From Desulfosporosinus fructosivorans (lineage in GTDB: Bacteria; Bacillota; Desulfitobacteriia; Desulfitobacteriales; Desulfitobacteriaceae), in contig NZ_SPQQ01000011.1 in NCBI RefSeq assembly GCF_004766045.1, positions 62,001 to 126,000 of the forward strand: a stretch of 64,000 bases of DNA, written 5' to 3'. The notes under the pieces are model-generated. The model was given only the letters and a program-made list of their open reading frames with translations, was not told where the DNA came from and did not search any database. Within the stretch, counting starts at the first letter, position 1, and each line of letters begins with the position of its first letter. This document shows, piece by piece, positions 8,163 through 14,730 of the stretch. The translations under genes were made by a program, and so were the position numbers.

Positions 8163-8267
8163 CCGCCCCTGGCAAGGATTGCGGTTATTTCCTATAACTC
8201 TAATGCGGGCTAACCGTTCGGTTAGACAATCTGCTGGGCTGGCGTGCTTGCAACACGTCAGTCCTTT
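8150..8267 (-). ncRNA. Predicted antisense RNA antitoxin
   Basis: A transcript from the minus-strand promoter at 8274-8301 would start near 8267 and run to the stem-loop 8156-8191 (11-bp stem, symmetrical and usable in both directions). It would be about 115 nt long and complementary to the 3' end and 3' UTR of the holin-like toxin mRNA, the arrangement of TxpA/RatA-type pairs. It also contains a separate short hairpin, CTAACCGAACGGTTAG. Ends are inferred. Confidence 0.6.
8156..8191. terminator. Bidirectional terminator shared by toxin mRNA and antisense RNA
   Basis: GAAATAACCGC (8156-8166) pairs perfectly with GCGGTTATTTC (8181-8191). The stem contains the toxin stop codon, and the minus-strand side is followed by a T-rich tract. 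Confidence 0.7.
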
Positions 8268-8273
8268 TCTTAT

Positions 8274-8301
8274 ATTATACCCATAGATGTAAAATATGCA
8301 A
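8274..8301 (-). promoter_or_regulatory. Promoter of the antisense RNA
   Basis: On the minus strand TTGCAT (8301-8296), a 16-base spacer and TATAAT (8279-8274). Confidence 0.7.
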
Positions 8302-8466
8302 CCAACTCACATAAGGCTGGAGGAAGATAAAAAAAGATACAGGCAGTATTTTTTTTTGACTGCTTTTCTTACGTAAGGCAATGGATTGGTTCATCATTCA
8401 TCGTTCCATATACGCCGGAGCTTACATCTAGAAAGGGAAATTAACATGAACATGATATCTCTGCCC

Positions 8467-9126
8467 TTAGGTGTTTTCTTGATGATTTTCTGGTCTGAAG
8501 TGACCCATATAAACCCCGAATACACGCACTTGATTTGGCAGAACTTCAATAACTTTATGCTTGCTATTTCCAGACAGTAACTTTATTAGTGGTGATCCTT
8601 CCGACCATTTTATACGCTTCAGGGTTCCCTCTGTATCATTGTTGATGAGTGCGGCCACGATTTGACCATTATAATCTGCCCACTGCGCATAACGCATGAA
8701 GACTATATCGCCAGACTCGATACCAGCACCGATCATGCTGTCATATTTCACCCTCAAGGCATAGTCTGGTTGACGACTATCTTGGAATGGATAATGGATA
8801 TAGCCCTCAACATTCTGCTCAGCCAGTAATCCTTCACCAGCACAGATTCTGTCTATAAGGGGGATAGACTTATATGACTGAGTTTTCTTAAATGATGAAT
8901 TTATGTCAGACTTTAAGACATTTAATGAGTCGGCAATCTTTTGTAGATTACCAGGGGGAATTAATGTTTTTCCATTCACGTAGTCTGATATTGTGCTTGT
9001 TGGTAATTCAGTTTTATTGCTTAGATCGGTTTGACTAACACCTTTAAGATGTAGGATCCGTTTGAGGTTGCCAGAAATGTCCGCGATCATGCCAAGCTCA
9101 ACCTCGGTATACTTACTGCGTGCCAC
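8467..9126 (-). CDS. Phage-type repressor: XRE helix-turn-helix plus S24 (LexA-like) peptidase domain
   Basis: 219 residues. Residues about 18-70 form a Cro/CI-type helix-turn-helix (VSQTDLSNKTELPTSTISDY). The C-terminal half is an S24 self-cleavage domain with Ala96-Gly97 as the likely cleavage site, Ser130 in YDSMIGAGI as nucleophile and Lys170 in TLKRIKW as general base. Such proteins hold prophages or mobile elements silent and cleave themselves when RecA filaments form. The TCCGATT-type operator at 9221 lies in the divergent promoter, and related TCCGA boxes occur at 9159 and 9169 just upstream of its own start. Its ribosome site is GGAGGG. No phage structural genes are present nearby. 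Confidence 0.88.
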   Translation of the reverse strand: MARSKYTEVELGMIADISGNLKRILHLKGVSQTDLSNKTELPTSTISDYVNGKTLIPPGNLQKIADSLNVLKSDINSSFKKTQSYKSIPLIDRICAGEGLLAEQNVEGYIHYPFQDSRQPDYALRVKYDSMIGAGIESGDIVFMRYAQWADYNGQIVAALINNDTEGTLKRIKWSEGSPLIKLLSGNSKHKVIEVLPNQVRVFGVYMGHFRPENHQENT

Positions 9127-9213
9127 ATAATTCCCTCCAAAGTCAAAAAATATTCTATTCCGAGTATATCCGATTTTATGAATAATTTATAGTAGGTTAG
9201 ATTAAAATATCTG

Positions 9214-9242
9214 TTGACTATCCGATTAAATCGGAATAATAT
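9214..9242 (+). promoter_or_regulatory. Divergent promoter with repressor operator in the spacer
   Basis: TTGACT (9214-9219), exactly 17 bases, TAATAT (9237-9242). The spacer contains the perfect palindrome TCCGATTAAATCGGA (9221-9235). A repressor bound there would block RNA polymerase completely. The adjacent S24 repressor is the obvious candidate. Confidence 0.82.
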
Positions 9243-9561
9243 TAAGACAACAAGTTAAACTAGAGGTTCAGGATTACATGGCGATTAACAAGGGTGTATA
9301 GAGGGCACCCAAGGAAAACTTAAAATTATCAGGTTTTTACTATAGTAATGCCGCTTTATATTATTTTGATTTGCAGTTTTAAGTTAGTTGAGGAGTTATT
9401 ATTCTTCCGGATGATCGCTAAATTAATCCACCCCTTATGGACGAATTTATTTTCCGGAAAAATGACTAACGGTATTATAACCGTATATATTGTAATAGAA
9501 CTAAATATTGCGTTTTGCGGGTAAGCAACCAATTTCTCTCTGAAGGGAGGAACTGGGGCTC
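9243..9561 (+). other. Transcribed leader without a recognisable gene
   Basis: Downstream of the repressed promoter there is only a seven-codon frame (ATG at 9278, MAINKGV) and AT-rich sequence. The gene that the promoter once served seems to be lost, or the transcript reaches the small toxin at 9562. Confidence 0.4.
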
Positions 9562-9663
9562 ATGAAAACATATGAGACGATGATGATTGCGATCGGATCC
9601 TGTTCATTACTAGTAAGTTTACTAGTGTTAATTGTGGAGGTGATAAAAGCAATTAGTAGATAA
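9562..9663 (+). CDS. Second holin-like type I toxin
   Basis: 33 residues starting MKTYETMMIAIGSCSLLVSL, followed by a membrane helix and a basic end (EVIKAISR). The YETMMIAIG start and the length match the putative holin-like toxin family. The ribosome site GAAGGGAGG lies 12 bases before the ATG. The 3' side holds the paired blocks GTAGCC/GCTACTT and GGTAAGGTTGCC that form the conserved antitoxin region of these loci, then a strong terminator at 9746. It belongs to a different subtype from the toxin at 8082. Toxicity is an inference from the family. Confidence 0.72.
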   Translation: MKTYETMMIAIGSCSLLVSLLVLIVEVIKAISR

Positions 9664-9745
9664 TCTATTTTTCTTGACAGGTAAAAAGTAGCCAGCGCCA
9701 AACCGAGCTACTTCTCACCAACCGGTAAGGTTGCCTTGCCCGCAC

Positions 9746-9775
9746 AGATAAGGATATTTCCTTATCTTTTTTTTT
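9746..9775 (+). terminator. Intrinsic terminator of the second toxin mRNA
   Basis: AGATAAGGA (9746-9754), 4-base loop, TCCTTATCT (9759-9767), then an uninterrupted T-run to 9775. Confidence 0.88.
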
Positions 9776-10058
9776 GCTTGCAATATCAAAATTATGTCGT
9801 CTGTTCCATTGGTATTACAAAATCAAAATAATAATAGTAATGAGGTTCAATTCCCATGACCCGTGGGAAATCCTTTATAAGGCGAAATTCCTGTTATTAC
9901 ACATTAGACGGCTACTGTACCGATCGTCCAAGAAATTAGGTTGTGGTTGACAATATTTTGACGATTTCGACAATAGAGCTGGTATATGCTGGAATTGTCC
10001 AAATGAATCGCACAATTTGGGACTAAAGTCCTAGTGGTACGAGCGGAGGTTTGAAATT
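9776..10058. other. Intergenic region before the XRE gene
   Basis: No gene seen. A candidate promoter with TTGACA near 9948 lies upstream of 10059, and imperfect symmetry (CCAAAT ... ATTTGG around 10000-10017) could be an operator. Confidence 0.35.
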
Positions 10059-10298
10059 ATGCAATTTACCATGCGCGCTGTTAGGGTTTCCTGCGGGTAT
10101 GCGGAAGATGAGGTTGCCAGATATTGTGGAGTATCAACTGAGACGATAAATGAATTGGAGATTGATTCTGGTCAGATAGATTATAATTTATTATCGAAAC
10201 TTATTAATCTTTATGGAGTTCCCCTAGATATTATCTACCTAGGGTCTGAAACTGACAGCCATCAAAAGCACAGAAATGACCCAAGGGTAACATTTTAG
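10059..10298 (+). CDS. Small XRE-family DNA-binding protein
   Basis: 79 residues that are almost only one helix-turn-helix domain: CGYAEDEVARYCGVSTETIN carries the two helices and the turn, followed by the stabilising helix LLSKLINLYGVPLDIIY. The ribosome site GCGGAGGT is 12 bases before the ATG. It has no effector domain, so it may act as a dimer on nearby operators; the 13-base palindrome TATGGGTCCCATA at 10362-10374 downstream is one candidate. Target unknown. Confidence 0.78.
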   Translation: MQFTMRAVRVSCGYAEDEVARYCGVSTETINELEIDSGQIDYNLLSKLINLYGVPLDIIYLGSETDSHQKHRNDPRVTF

Positions 10299-10408
10299 TA
10301 ACGTAATCATTGCGAATAGGTCAAATGAGCATTTTCGCTCGCCACATTGAAGTATCCGACGTATGGGTCCCATATCAAGACGACACTACAGAAAAGGAGG
10401 GGAATACT

Positions 10409-10450
10409 ATGGTTAACTTAAGCCTAGATCGATTGGGGGGAAGTGGATAG
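10409..10450 (+). CDS. 13-codon open frame with a strong ribosome site
   Basis: MVNLSLDRLGGSG, preceded by AAAAGGAGGGG at an ideal distance. It lies between a palindrome at 10362 and the intracellular protease at 10501. It could be a leader peptide that couples translation to the protease gene, or a chance frame. The sequence resembles a double-glycine leader only superficially. Confidence 0.35.
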   Translation: MVNLSLDRLGGSG

Positions 10451-10500
10451 CTACTTATTTAGCTCAGGAGTTTTAAATAAAATGATTGAGGTGAAGAAAG

Positions 10501-11463
10501 ATGAGTCATAACTATTCAAATGAATTTAACAATAATGAAGTAAAATTAATTCCTTATGAAGTATTATCGATTGCTGCCGAGTTTACTTTTACTGAAATAC
10601 CTGCCGGTGTGAAACTTGTTAACGCCCCAACAGCATGGGATAAGAGTGAAAAGGGTAAGGACATTGTAGTTGCTGTATTAGATACAGGATGCCAAACCGA
10701 TCATGTAGATTTAAAAGATCGTATTATTGGTGGACGCAATTTTACTACAGATTATAACAGTGATCCTAATAATTTTTCTGATAATGTGGGGCATGGTACT
10801 CATGTAGCAGGTACAATTGCGGCATCAGAAAACAATATAGGTGTTTTAGGAGTAGCACCATTAGCCAAGCTACTTATTGTAAAAGTGCTTGCCGGTAATG
10901 GATCGGGGGCATATGAGTGGATTATAAATGGAATTAATTATGCGGTAAACTGGAGAGGTCCTAGTGGAGAAAAAGCACGAGTAATCTCAATGTCTTTAGG
11001 AGGACCTCAAGATGTTCCAGAACTACACCAGGCTGTAAAAAACGCAGTGAATAACGGTATATTAGTCGTTTGTGCAGCTGGTAATGGTGGAGATTGTAGC
11101 CCCCAAACAGATGAGTTGGATTATCCAGGCGCATATCAAGAAGTTGTAGAAGTTGGTGCAGTTGATTTAAATAAAAAAATAGCTTGTTTTAGTAATTCGA
11201 ATAAAAATGTAGATTTGGTTGCGCCAGGAGATGGAATTTTGTCCACTTATATAGGTGGAGGATATGCAACATTAAGAGGGACTTCAATGGCAACTCCACA
11301 TGTTTCGGGAGGATCTGCATTAATTATTAAACAATGTGAAAAAGAATTCGAAAGAACATTATCGGAAAATGAAATTTATGCTCAATTAATGAAGAGAACT
11401 AATGCTCTTGGTAATCCAAAATGCTTGGAAGGTAATGGCTTGTTAGATTTAGCAAAAGACTAA
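10501..11463 (+). CDS. isp: Intracellular subtilisin-like serine protease (ISP)
   Basis: 320 residues, S8 family. There is no secretion signal; instead the N-terminus carries LIPYEV (16-21), the short inhibitory propeptide motif of Bacillus intracellular subtilisins that must be clipped for activation. The catalytic triad is Asp61 (AVLDTG), His98 (GHGTHVAG) and Ser262 (GTSMATPH), with Asn195 as the oxyanion residue in AAGNG. ISPs degrade cytoplasmic protein in stationary phase. The codons are much more A/T-rich at third positions than in the flanking genes, which suggests transfer from a low-GC Bacillus-like source. The ribosome site GAGGTGAAGAAAG precedes the ATG. Confidence 0.92.
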   Translation: MSHNYSNEFNNNEVKLIPYEVLSIAAEFTFTEIPAGVKLVNAPTAWDKSEKGKDIVVAVLDTGCQTDHVDLKDRIIGGRNFTTDYNSDPNNFSDNVGHGTHVAGTIAASENNIGVLGVAPLAKLLIVKVLAGNGSGAYEWIINGINYAVNWRGPSGEKARVISMSLGGPQDVPELHQAVKNAVNNGILVVCAAGNGGDCSPQTDELDYPGAYQEVVEVGAVDLNKKIACFSNSNKNVDLVAPGDGILSTYIGGGYATLRGTSMATPHVSGGSALIIKQCEKEFERTLSENEIYAQLMKRTNALGNPKCLEGNGLLDLAKD

Positions 11464-11606
11464 AACTAAGCCATCCTCCTCCAAAAAATTGTCTAGTTTA
11501 TCAGAAATTGATTCATCGAAGCTAAGATTCCTGTATCGTGCCCTGCGTTGGCACCTAACAATATTCAATCCGAAAACAGACGCCCAAGCTAAGAAGACAA
11601 AGAAAA

Positions 11607-11630
11607 GGCCAGGATTATTTAATCCTGGCC
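11607..11630. terminator. Hairpin between convergent genes
   Basis: GGCCAGGATTA (11607-11617) and its complement (11620-11630) form an 11-bp stem between the protease and the minus-strand ABC operon. Confidence 0.6.
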
Positions 11631-11671
11631 AAGTTCACAAAAGGCAATATTATGCCGTAGTGCAGTCAGCT

Positions 11672-12469
11672 TTATTCCAGATTCAGACGTTTACTTAAAA
11701 TATAATTTGCTATCGCGAAGTAAGCTGCGCATAAAAGGGCGGTAAAAATAATTCCAGAAGCAAGCATCAGTTGAATTGCCGGCTGCATGCTAATCAAATC
11801 ATTGACAGAAGAGATATGGATATTGGAGGAATAGGTGGTTCCAGGGATCATATTGAAGAGTTTCAAAAGGATTTGAGAAAGAGCACTGAGGGCAATAAAG
11901 GCTCCAAAAGAGGCCAACATTTTATGCTGGTTAAACAGGTGCCCTATGGCTATCGAGGCATAGATGATCAAAATACCTGAAGCTAAGGTTACTAAGAGGA
12001 CTATAATAATCTCGAAAAAGAGAAGGTATAGTGAAGCCCCTAATAGTTCAAACGCTTGGCGATAGGAATTTGAAAAGGCCTCAGTGAATGTAGTAAGGTC
12101 TCCATTTTTAAGAGCGATAACTAGGATTGACATCAAGGCGGCGATCCCACTGATCACAATCCACAGCATAGAAACGAAAAGCTTACTGACAATGTGTTTC
12201 CAGGGCTTGACGGGCAGCGTCAGCATCAAATAGCCCTCATCGGAAAGCAGATTTTTGTTAAAACGTTGAATCATCATAATAAAGGTCATGACGAGAATTC
12301 CTACCAAAATAACGATATAGATGGCCATGCTGATCATTGCAGGAGTATCAAAATCCTCTGGACCAAGAGTGAACCGATTGATTACTGCGAACAGCAACAA
12401 AGCGAGGAATAGCGGTAAAAATATTCTCCCAGTGGCTTTTAGTTCGTACTTTAAAAGCTTGCTTAACAT
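11672..12469 (-). CDS. ABC transporter permease
   Basis: 265 residues with about six hydrophobic helices: one near residues 15-32, one at 45-65 and others from 105 onward. The start MLSKLLKYELKATGR is typical for ABC-2-like permeases of GntR-controlled export operons. It overlaps the ATPase gene by 7 bases, so the two are translated together. Together with the ATPase it likely forms an exporter for an unknown substrate, perhaps a lipid or an envelope-active peptide. No substrate can be named from sequence. Confidence 0.82.
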   Translation of the reverse strand: MLSKLLKYELKATGRIFLPLFLALLLFAVINRFTLGPEDFDTPAMISMAIYIVILVGILVMTFIMMIQRFNKNLLSDEGYLMLTLPVKPWKHIVSKLFVSMLWIVISGIAALMSILVIALKNGDLTTFTEAFSNSYRQAFELLGASLYLLFFEIIIVLLVTLASGILIIYASIAIGHLFNQHKMLASFGAFIALSALSQILLKLFNMIPGTTYSSNIHISSVNDLISMQPAIQLMLASGIIFTALLCAAYFAIANYILSKRLNLE

Positions 12470-13161
12470 TTGAACACCTCCCTGAATAAAACATCGACAG
12501 ATTTACCCTTTGCATCCCGGATATCATCGACAGACGAGGTCATAACCACTTGACCTTGATTGATAAAAACCACATAATCCAAGATATTCTCTATATCTGA
12601 AATAAGGTGGGTCGAGATAATCACCGTGGCATTTTCATTGTAATTGCTAAGAATGGTTTGAAGAATGTAATCCCTTGCTGCCGGGTCCACTCCGCCTATA
12701 GGCTCATCCAAAAGATAAAGCTCCGCTTCGCGGCTCATAACAAGAATCAACTGAACTTTTTCCTTCGTTCCTTTGGACATGGTTTTCAGTCTGTCATTGG
12801 GGTTGATCTTGAGGCTTTTAAGCATGTCGTAAGCCTTCTCCGGTTTAAAATCAGTATAGAAATCGGAGAAAAGCTCAATGATTTGGTGGACGCGCATCCA
12901 ATCATTCAAATATGTCTTTTCCGGAAGGTAGGATACGATTTTTTTGGTTTCGACGCCTGGTTTCTTATCTCCAATGAGAATAGTTCCACTGGTGGGGGTC
13001 AAGAGTTCATTGGCAAGCTTCAGGATGGTGCTTTTTCCGCTACCGTTCGGTCCCAGAAGCCCTACGATTTGGCCGCGTTCTATTTTTAGATTAACAGCAG
13101 ATACGGCTACTTTGCTTCCAAATTTTTTAGTCAGGCCGTTGCATTCTAAAATAGTGCTCAT
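12463..13161 (-). CDS. ABC transporter ATP-binding protein
   Basis: 232 residues. Walker A GPNGSGKST is near residues 36-44, the signature is MSKGTKEKVQ, Walker B is LYLLDEP, and the switch His is in ISTHL. All catalytic residues are present although the signature deviates from LSGGQ, as is common in YtrB-like ATPases. It lies in the order GntR-ATPase-permease, with 4-base and 7-base overlaps, the arrangement of the ytr-type operons that respond to envelope stress. Confidence 0.9.
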   Translation of the reverse strand: MSTILECNGLTKKFGSKVAVSAVNLKIERGQIVGLLGPNGSGKSTILKLANELLTPTSGTILIGDKKPGVETKKIVSYLPEKTYLNDWMRVHQIIELFSDFYTDFKPEKAYDMLKSLKINPNDRLKTMSKGTKEKVQLILVMSREAELYLLDEPIGGVDPAARDYILQTILSNYNENATVIISTHLISDIENILDYVVFINQGQVVMTSSVDDIRDAKGKSVDVLFREVFKC

Positions 13162-13529
13162 TTCTTCATCCCCTTTACCATGGTATCAATAATGGTCAAG
13201 ATTTCCGTTTGTTCAAAGCCCATCAACTGCATTTTTTCTAGGAATTCTGAGATTTGCGCCTGAGCCAATTTGGTTTTTGCTATTTCAACCATTCGTGCAT
13301 CCTCCGTAATCGACCGCCCGCTTGTGCGGTGTGTAATAATGAGGCCATCTTCCTCCAGTTTTACCAGAGCCCTCTGCATAGTATTAGGATTTACCGCCGC
13401 CTCTTGAGCCATATCTCGTACCGATGGCAGTTTGGATCCTAGGGGATAAACACCGGAAAATATCATCAGCTCAATATGTTCTATCAGCTGGGTGTAAATA
13501 GGTCTGTCAGATTTTAATTCCCATGGCAT
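13158..13529 (-). CDS. GntR-family regulator, YtrA subfamily
   Basis: 123 residues from the ATG at 13529 (MPWELKSDRPIYTQLIEHIE), chosen because AAGGGGTGAT stands before it and because the longer frame would begin inside the operator. An N-terminal winged helix (LPSVRDMAQEAAVNPNTMQ) is followed by a short dimerisation tail and no large effector domain, which defines the YtrA type. It overlaps the ATPase gene by 4 bases and presumably represses its own operon. Confidence 0.88.
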   Translation of the reverse strand: MPWELKSDRPIYTQLIEHIELMIFSGVYPLGSKLPSVRDMAQEAAVNPNTMQRALVKLEEDGLIITHRTSGRSITEDARMVEIAKTKLAQAQISEFLEKMQLMGFEQTEILTIIDTMVKGMKK

Positions 13530-13542
13530 TTGTATCACCCCT

Positions 13543-13598
13543 TGTATCATTGTATTAATCACTTAATACAATGATACACCCTTTCGAGATTTTGTCAA
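13543..13598 (-). promoter_or_regulatory. Promoter and 16+16 bp operator of the GntR-ABC operon
   Basis: Minus-strand TTGACA (13598-13593), a 16-base spacer, TATCAT (13576-13571). A perfect inverted repeat, 16-bp arms 13543-13558 and 13563-13578 with a 4-base centre, starts at the -10 box and covers the start-site region. GntR/YtrA autoregulation is the natural reading. Confidence 0.85.
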
Positions 13599-13701
13599 CT
13601 TTGAACTTCAGGAGAGTTGTTTGAGTCAAGATAGCATTACATTAAGTTAATGTGGTAAAATTTAACTATAATTTCTTAGAAATGATAAGCAGGTGATAGA
13701 A

Positions 13702-13818
13702 ATGTTTGAGCAAACTAATCAAATAGCTCAGTTGGAAGACATCATGATACGTAACAAGTTGTTTGAGAAATTCTGCTTGAGTAGAATAGGCGTATTTGGA
13801 AAAGTAAACGCAAAATAA
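13702..13818 (+). pseudogene. Nucleotidyltransferase N-terminal fragment
   Basis: 38 codons after AGGTGATAGAA. The last part (FCLSRIGVFGKVNAK) resembles the beta-strand leading to the GSxARG motif of MntA-type nucleotidyltransferases (IxxxGVFGS) and then breaks off. A truncated antitoxin-type gene is likely, but the match is short. Confidence 0.4.
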
Positions 13819-13899
13819 CACCTTTATATTACATCCTTTTTTCATTTTCGGTTATCCTACTTAGAGGTCATAAGTTCATTCTAAGGAGGGTTTTAAATT

Positions 13900-13998
13900 A
13901 TGGGTAACAACAATGACAAAGACACTGGAAATGGGCCAGGAAAAGGACAAAATAAAGGGGCCGGACCACGAAAAGGAAAAACGAAAGAAAAAGGGTAA
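13900..13998 (+). CDS. 32-residue Gly/Lys/Asn-rich basic protein
   Basis: MGNNNDKDTGNGPGKGQNKG followed by AGPRKGKTKEKG. An excellent ribosome site, TAAGGAGGG, lies 9 bases before the ATG, and a strong hairpin follows at 14020-14066. The composition is entirely hydrophilic and predicted disordered. I know no family for it. A nucleic-acid-binding or spore-associated small protein is possible. The flanking signals argue that it is a real gene. Confidence 0.6.
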   Translation: MGNNNDKDTGNGPGKGQNKGAGPRKGKTKEKG

Positions 13999-14019
13999 GA
14001 ACAAGAGAAGCAAGGGTGA

Positions 14020-14066
14020 GTCTTTATTAGATACAATACCTAATGGTAACTGTATCTAATAAAGAC
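14020..14066. terminator. Hairpin after the small basic protein
   Basis: A 16-bp perfect stem, 14020-14035 with 14051-14066; the loop can form a further 4-bp stem. It is followed by TATATTTTTG. Confidence 0.7.
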
Positions 14067-14270
14067 TATATTTTTGAAACAAACAAATGCACCCACGGTC
14101 TACTGTGTAGAAGATAAATTGAATATGAGTTAGCCGTCTTTTGTCGCTGTGGTAACACATCGCAATTGTTGGGACAAGGGCCATCTTAAAGTAGGTTCAC
14201 GCTGTAGTTGGTTTTCCAAACCCTCGTTGTAATTGCATGTTGTAGGCTACAAAACACTATATTTTACCAG
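14067..14270. other. Intergenic region before blaI
   Basis: About 200 bases with no gene or repeat that I can recognise. Confidence 0.3.
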
Positions 14271-14320
14271 TTGACAAACATCTCCCTACAAGTGTAGTCT
14301 ATGCTTAGATTACACTTGTA
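14271..14320 (+). promoter_or_regulatory. blaI promoter with two BlaI operators
   Basis: TTGACA at 14271-14276 and a -10 candidate TAGTCT at 14295-14300. Two TACA-NN-TGTA boxes, TACAAGTGTA (14287-14296) and TACACTTGTA (14311-14320), match the BlaI/MecI consensus. They sit in a 19-bp inverted repeat (14278-14296 with 14311-14329) whose right arm also includes the ribosome site GGGAGATG of blaI, so repression could act on transcription while the mRNA hairpin affects translation. Confidence 0.82.
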
Positions 14321-14336
14321 GGGAGATGTTGTTTTA

Positions 14337-14708
14337 ATGTCTGACTTAAGCTGCCGAATTTCAGATGCAGAATGGCTCGTAATGAAAGCTCTTTGGCAGG
14401 AATCACCCTTGACCGCTTCTTTAGTTATTGGGCATTTAAAACCTGACACCGACTGGAGCCCTAAAACAATTCAAACGTTGATTGCCCGCTTAGTTAAAAA
14501 GGGAGCTTTAGGTGTGAACAAAGAAGGTAGTTTAAATCAATACTATCCCTTAGTGTCGCAAGATGAATGTATGCGCACAGAAACAAATTCTTTTCTGCAA
14601 AAGGTGTATGGCGGTTCACTCCACCTACTACTGGCAAACTTTGTTAAGGACGATAACTTATCACCGAAAGATATTCAAGAGCTGAGAAAGCTGCTTGATA
14701 GAAAATGA
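14337..14708 (+). CDS. blaI: BlaI/MecI-family repressor
   Basis: 123 residues: ISDAEWLVMKALWQ (helix 1), DWSPKTIQTLIARLVKKGAL (recognition helix) and the C-terminal dimerisation and cleavage region. The family represses beta-lactamase or envelope-stress genes and is destroyed when BlaR1 is activated. It is followed after 22 bases by a BlaR1-like gene and preceded by two cognate operators. No beta-lactamase lies in the window, so the regulated output may be elsewhere, or the pair senses something else. Confidence 0.9.
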   Translation: MSDLSCRISDAEWLVMKALWQESPLTASLVIGHLKPDTDWSPKTIQTLIARLVKKGALGVNKEGSLNQYYPLVSQDECMRTETNSFLQKVYGGSLHLLLANFVKDDNLSPKDIQELRKLLDRK

Positions 14709-14730
14709 AGTAGTGAAAGGGTGAGAAAAC

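Noticed and set aside
10409..10450. Double-glycine bacteriocin precursor
   Set aside because: The GG is near the end of a 13-residue peptide and no core peptide or processing transporter follows.
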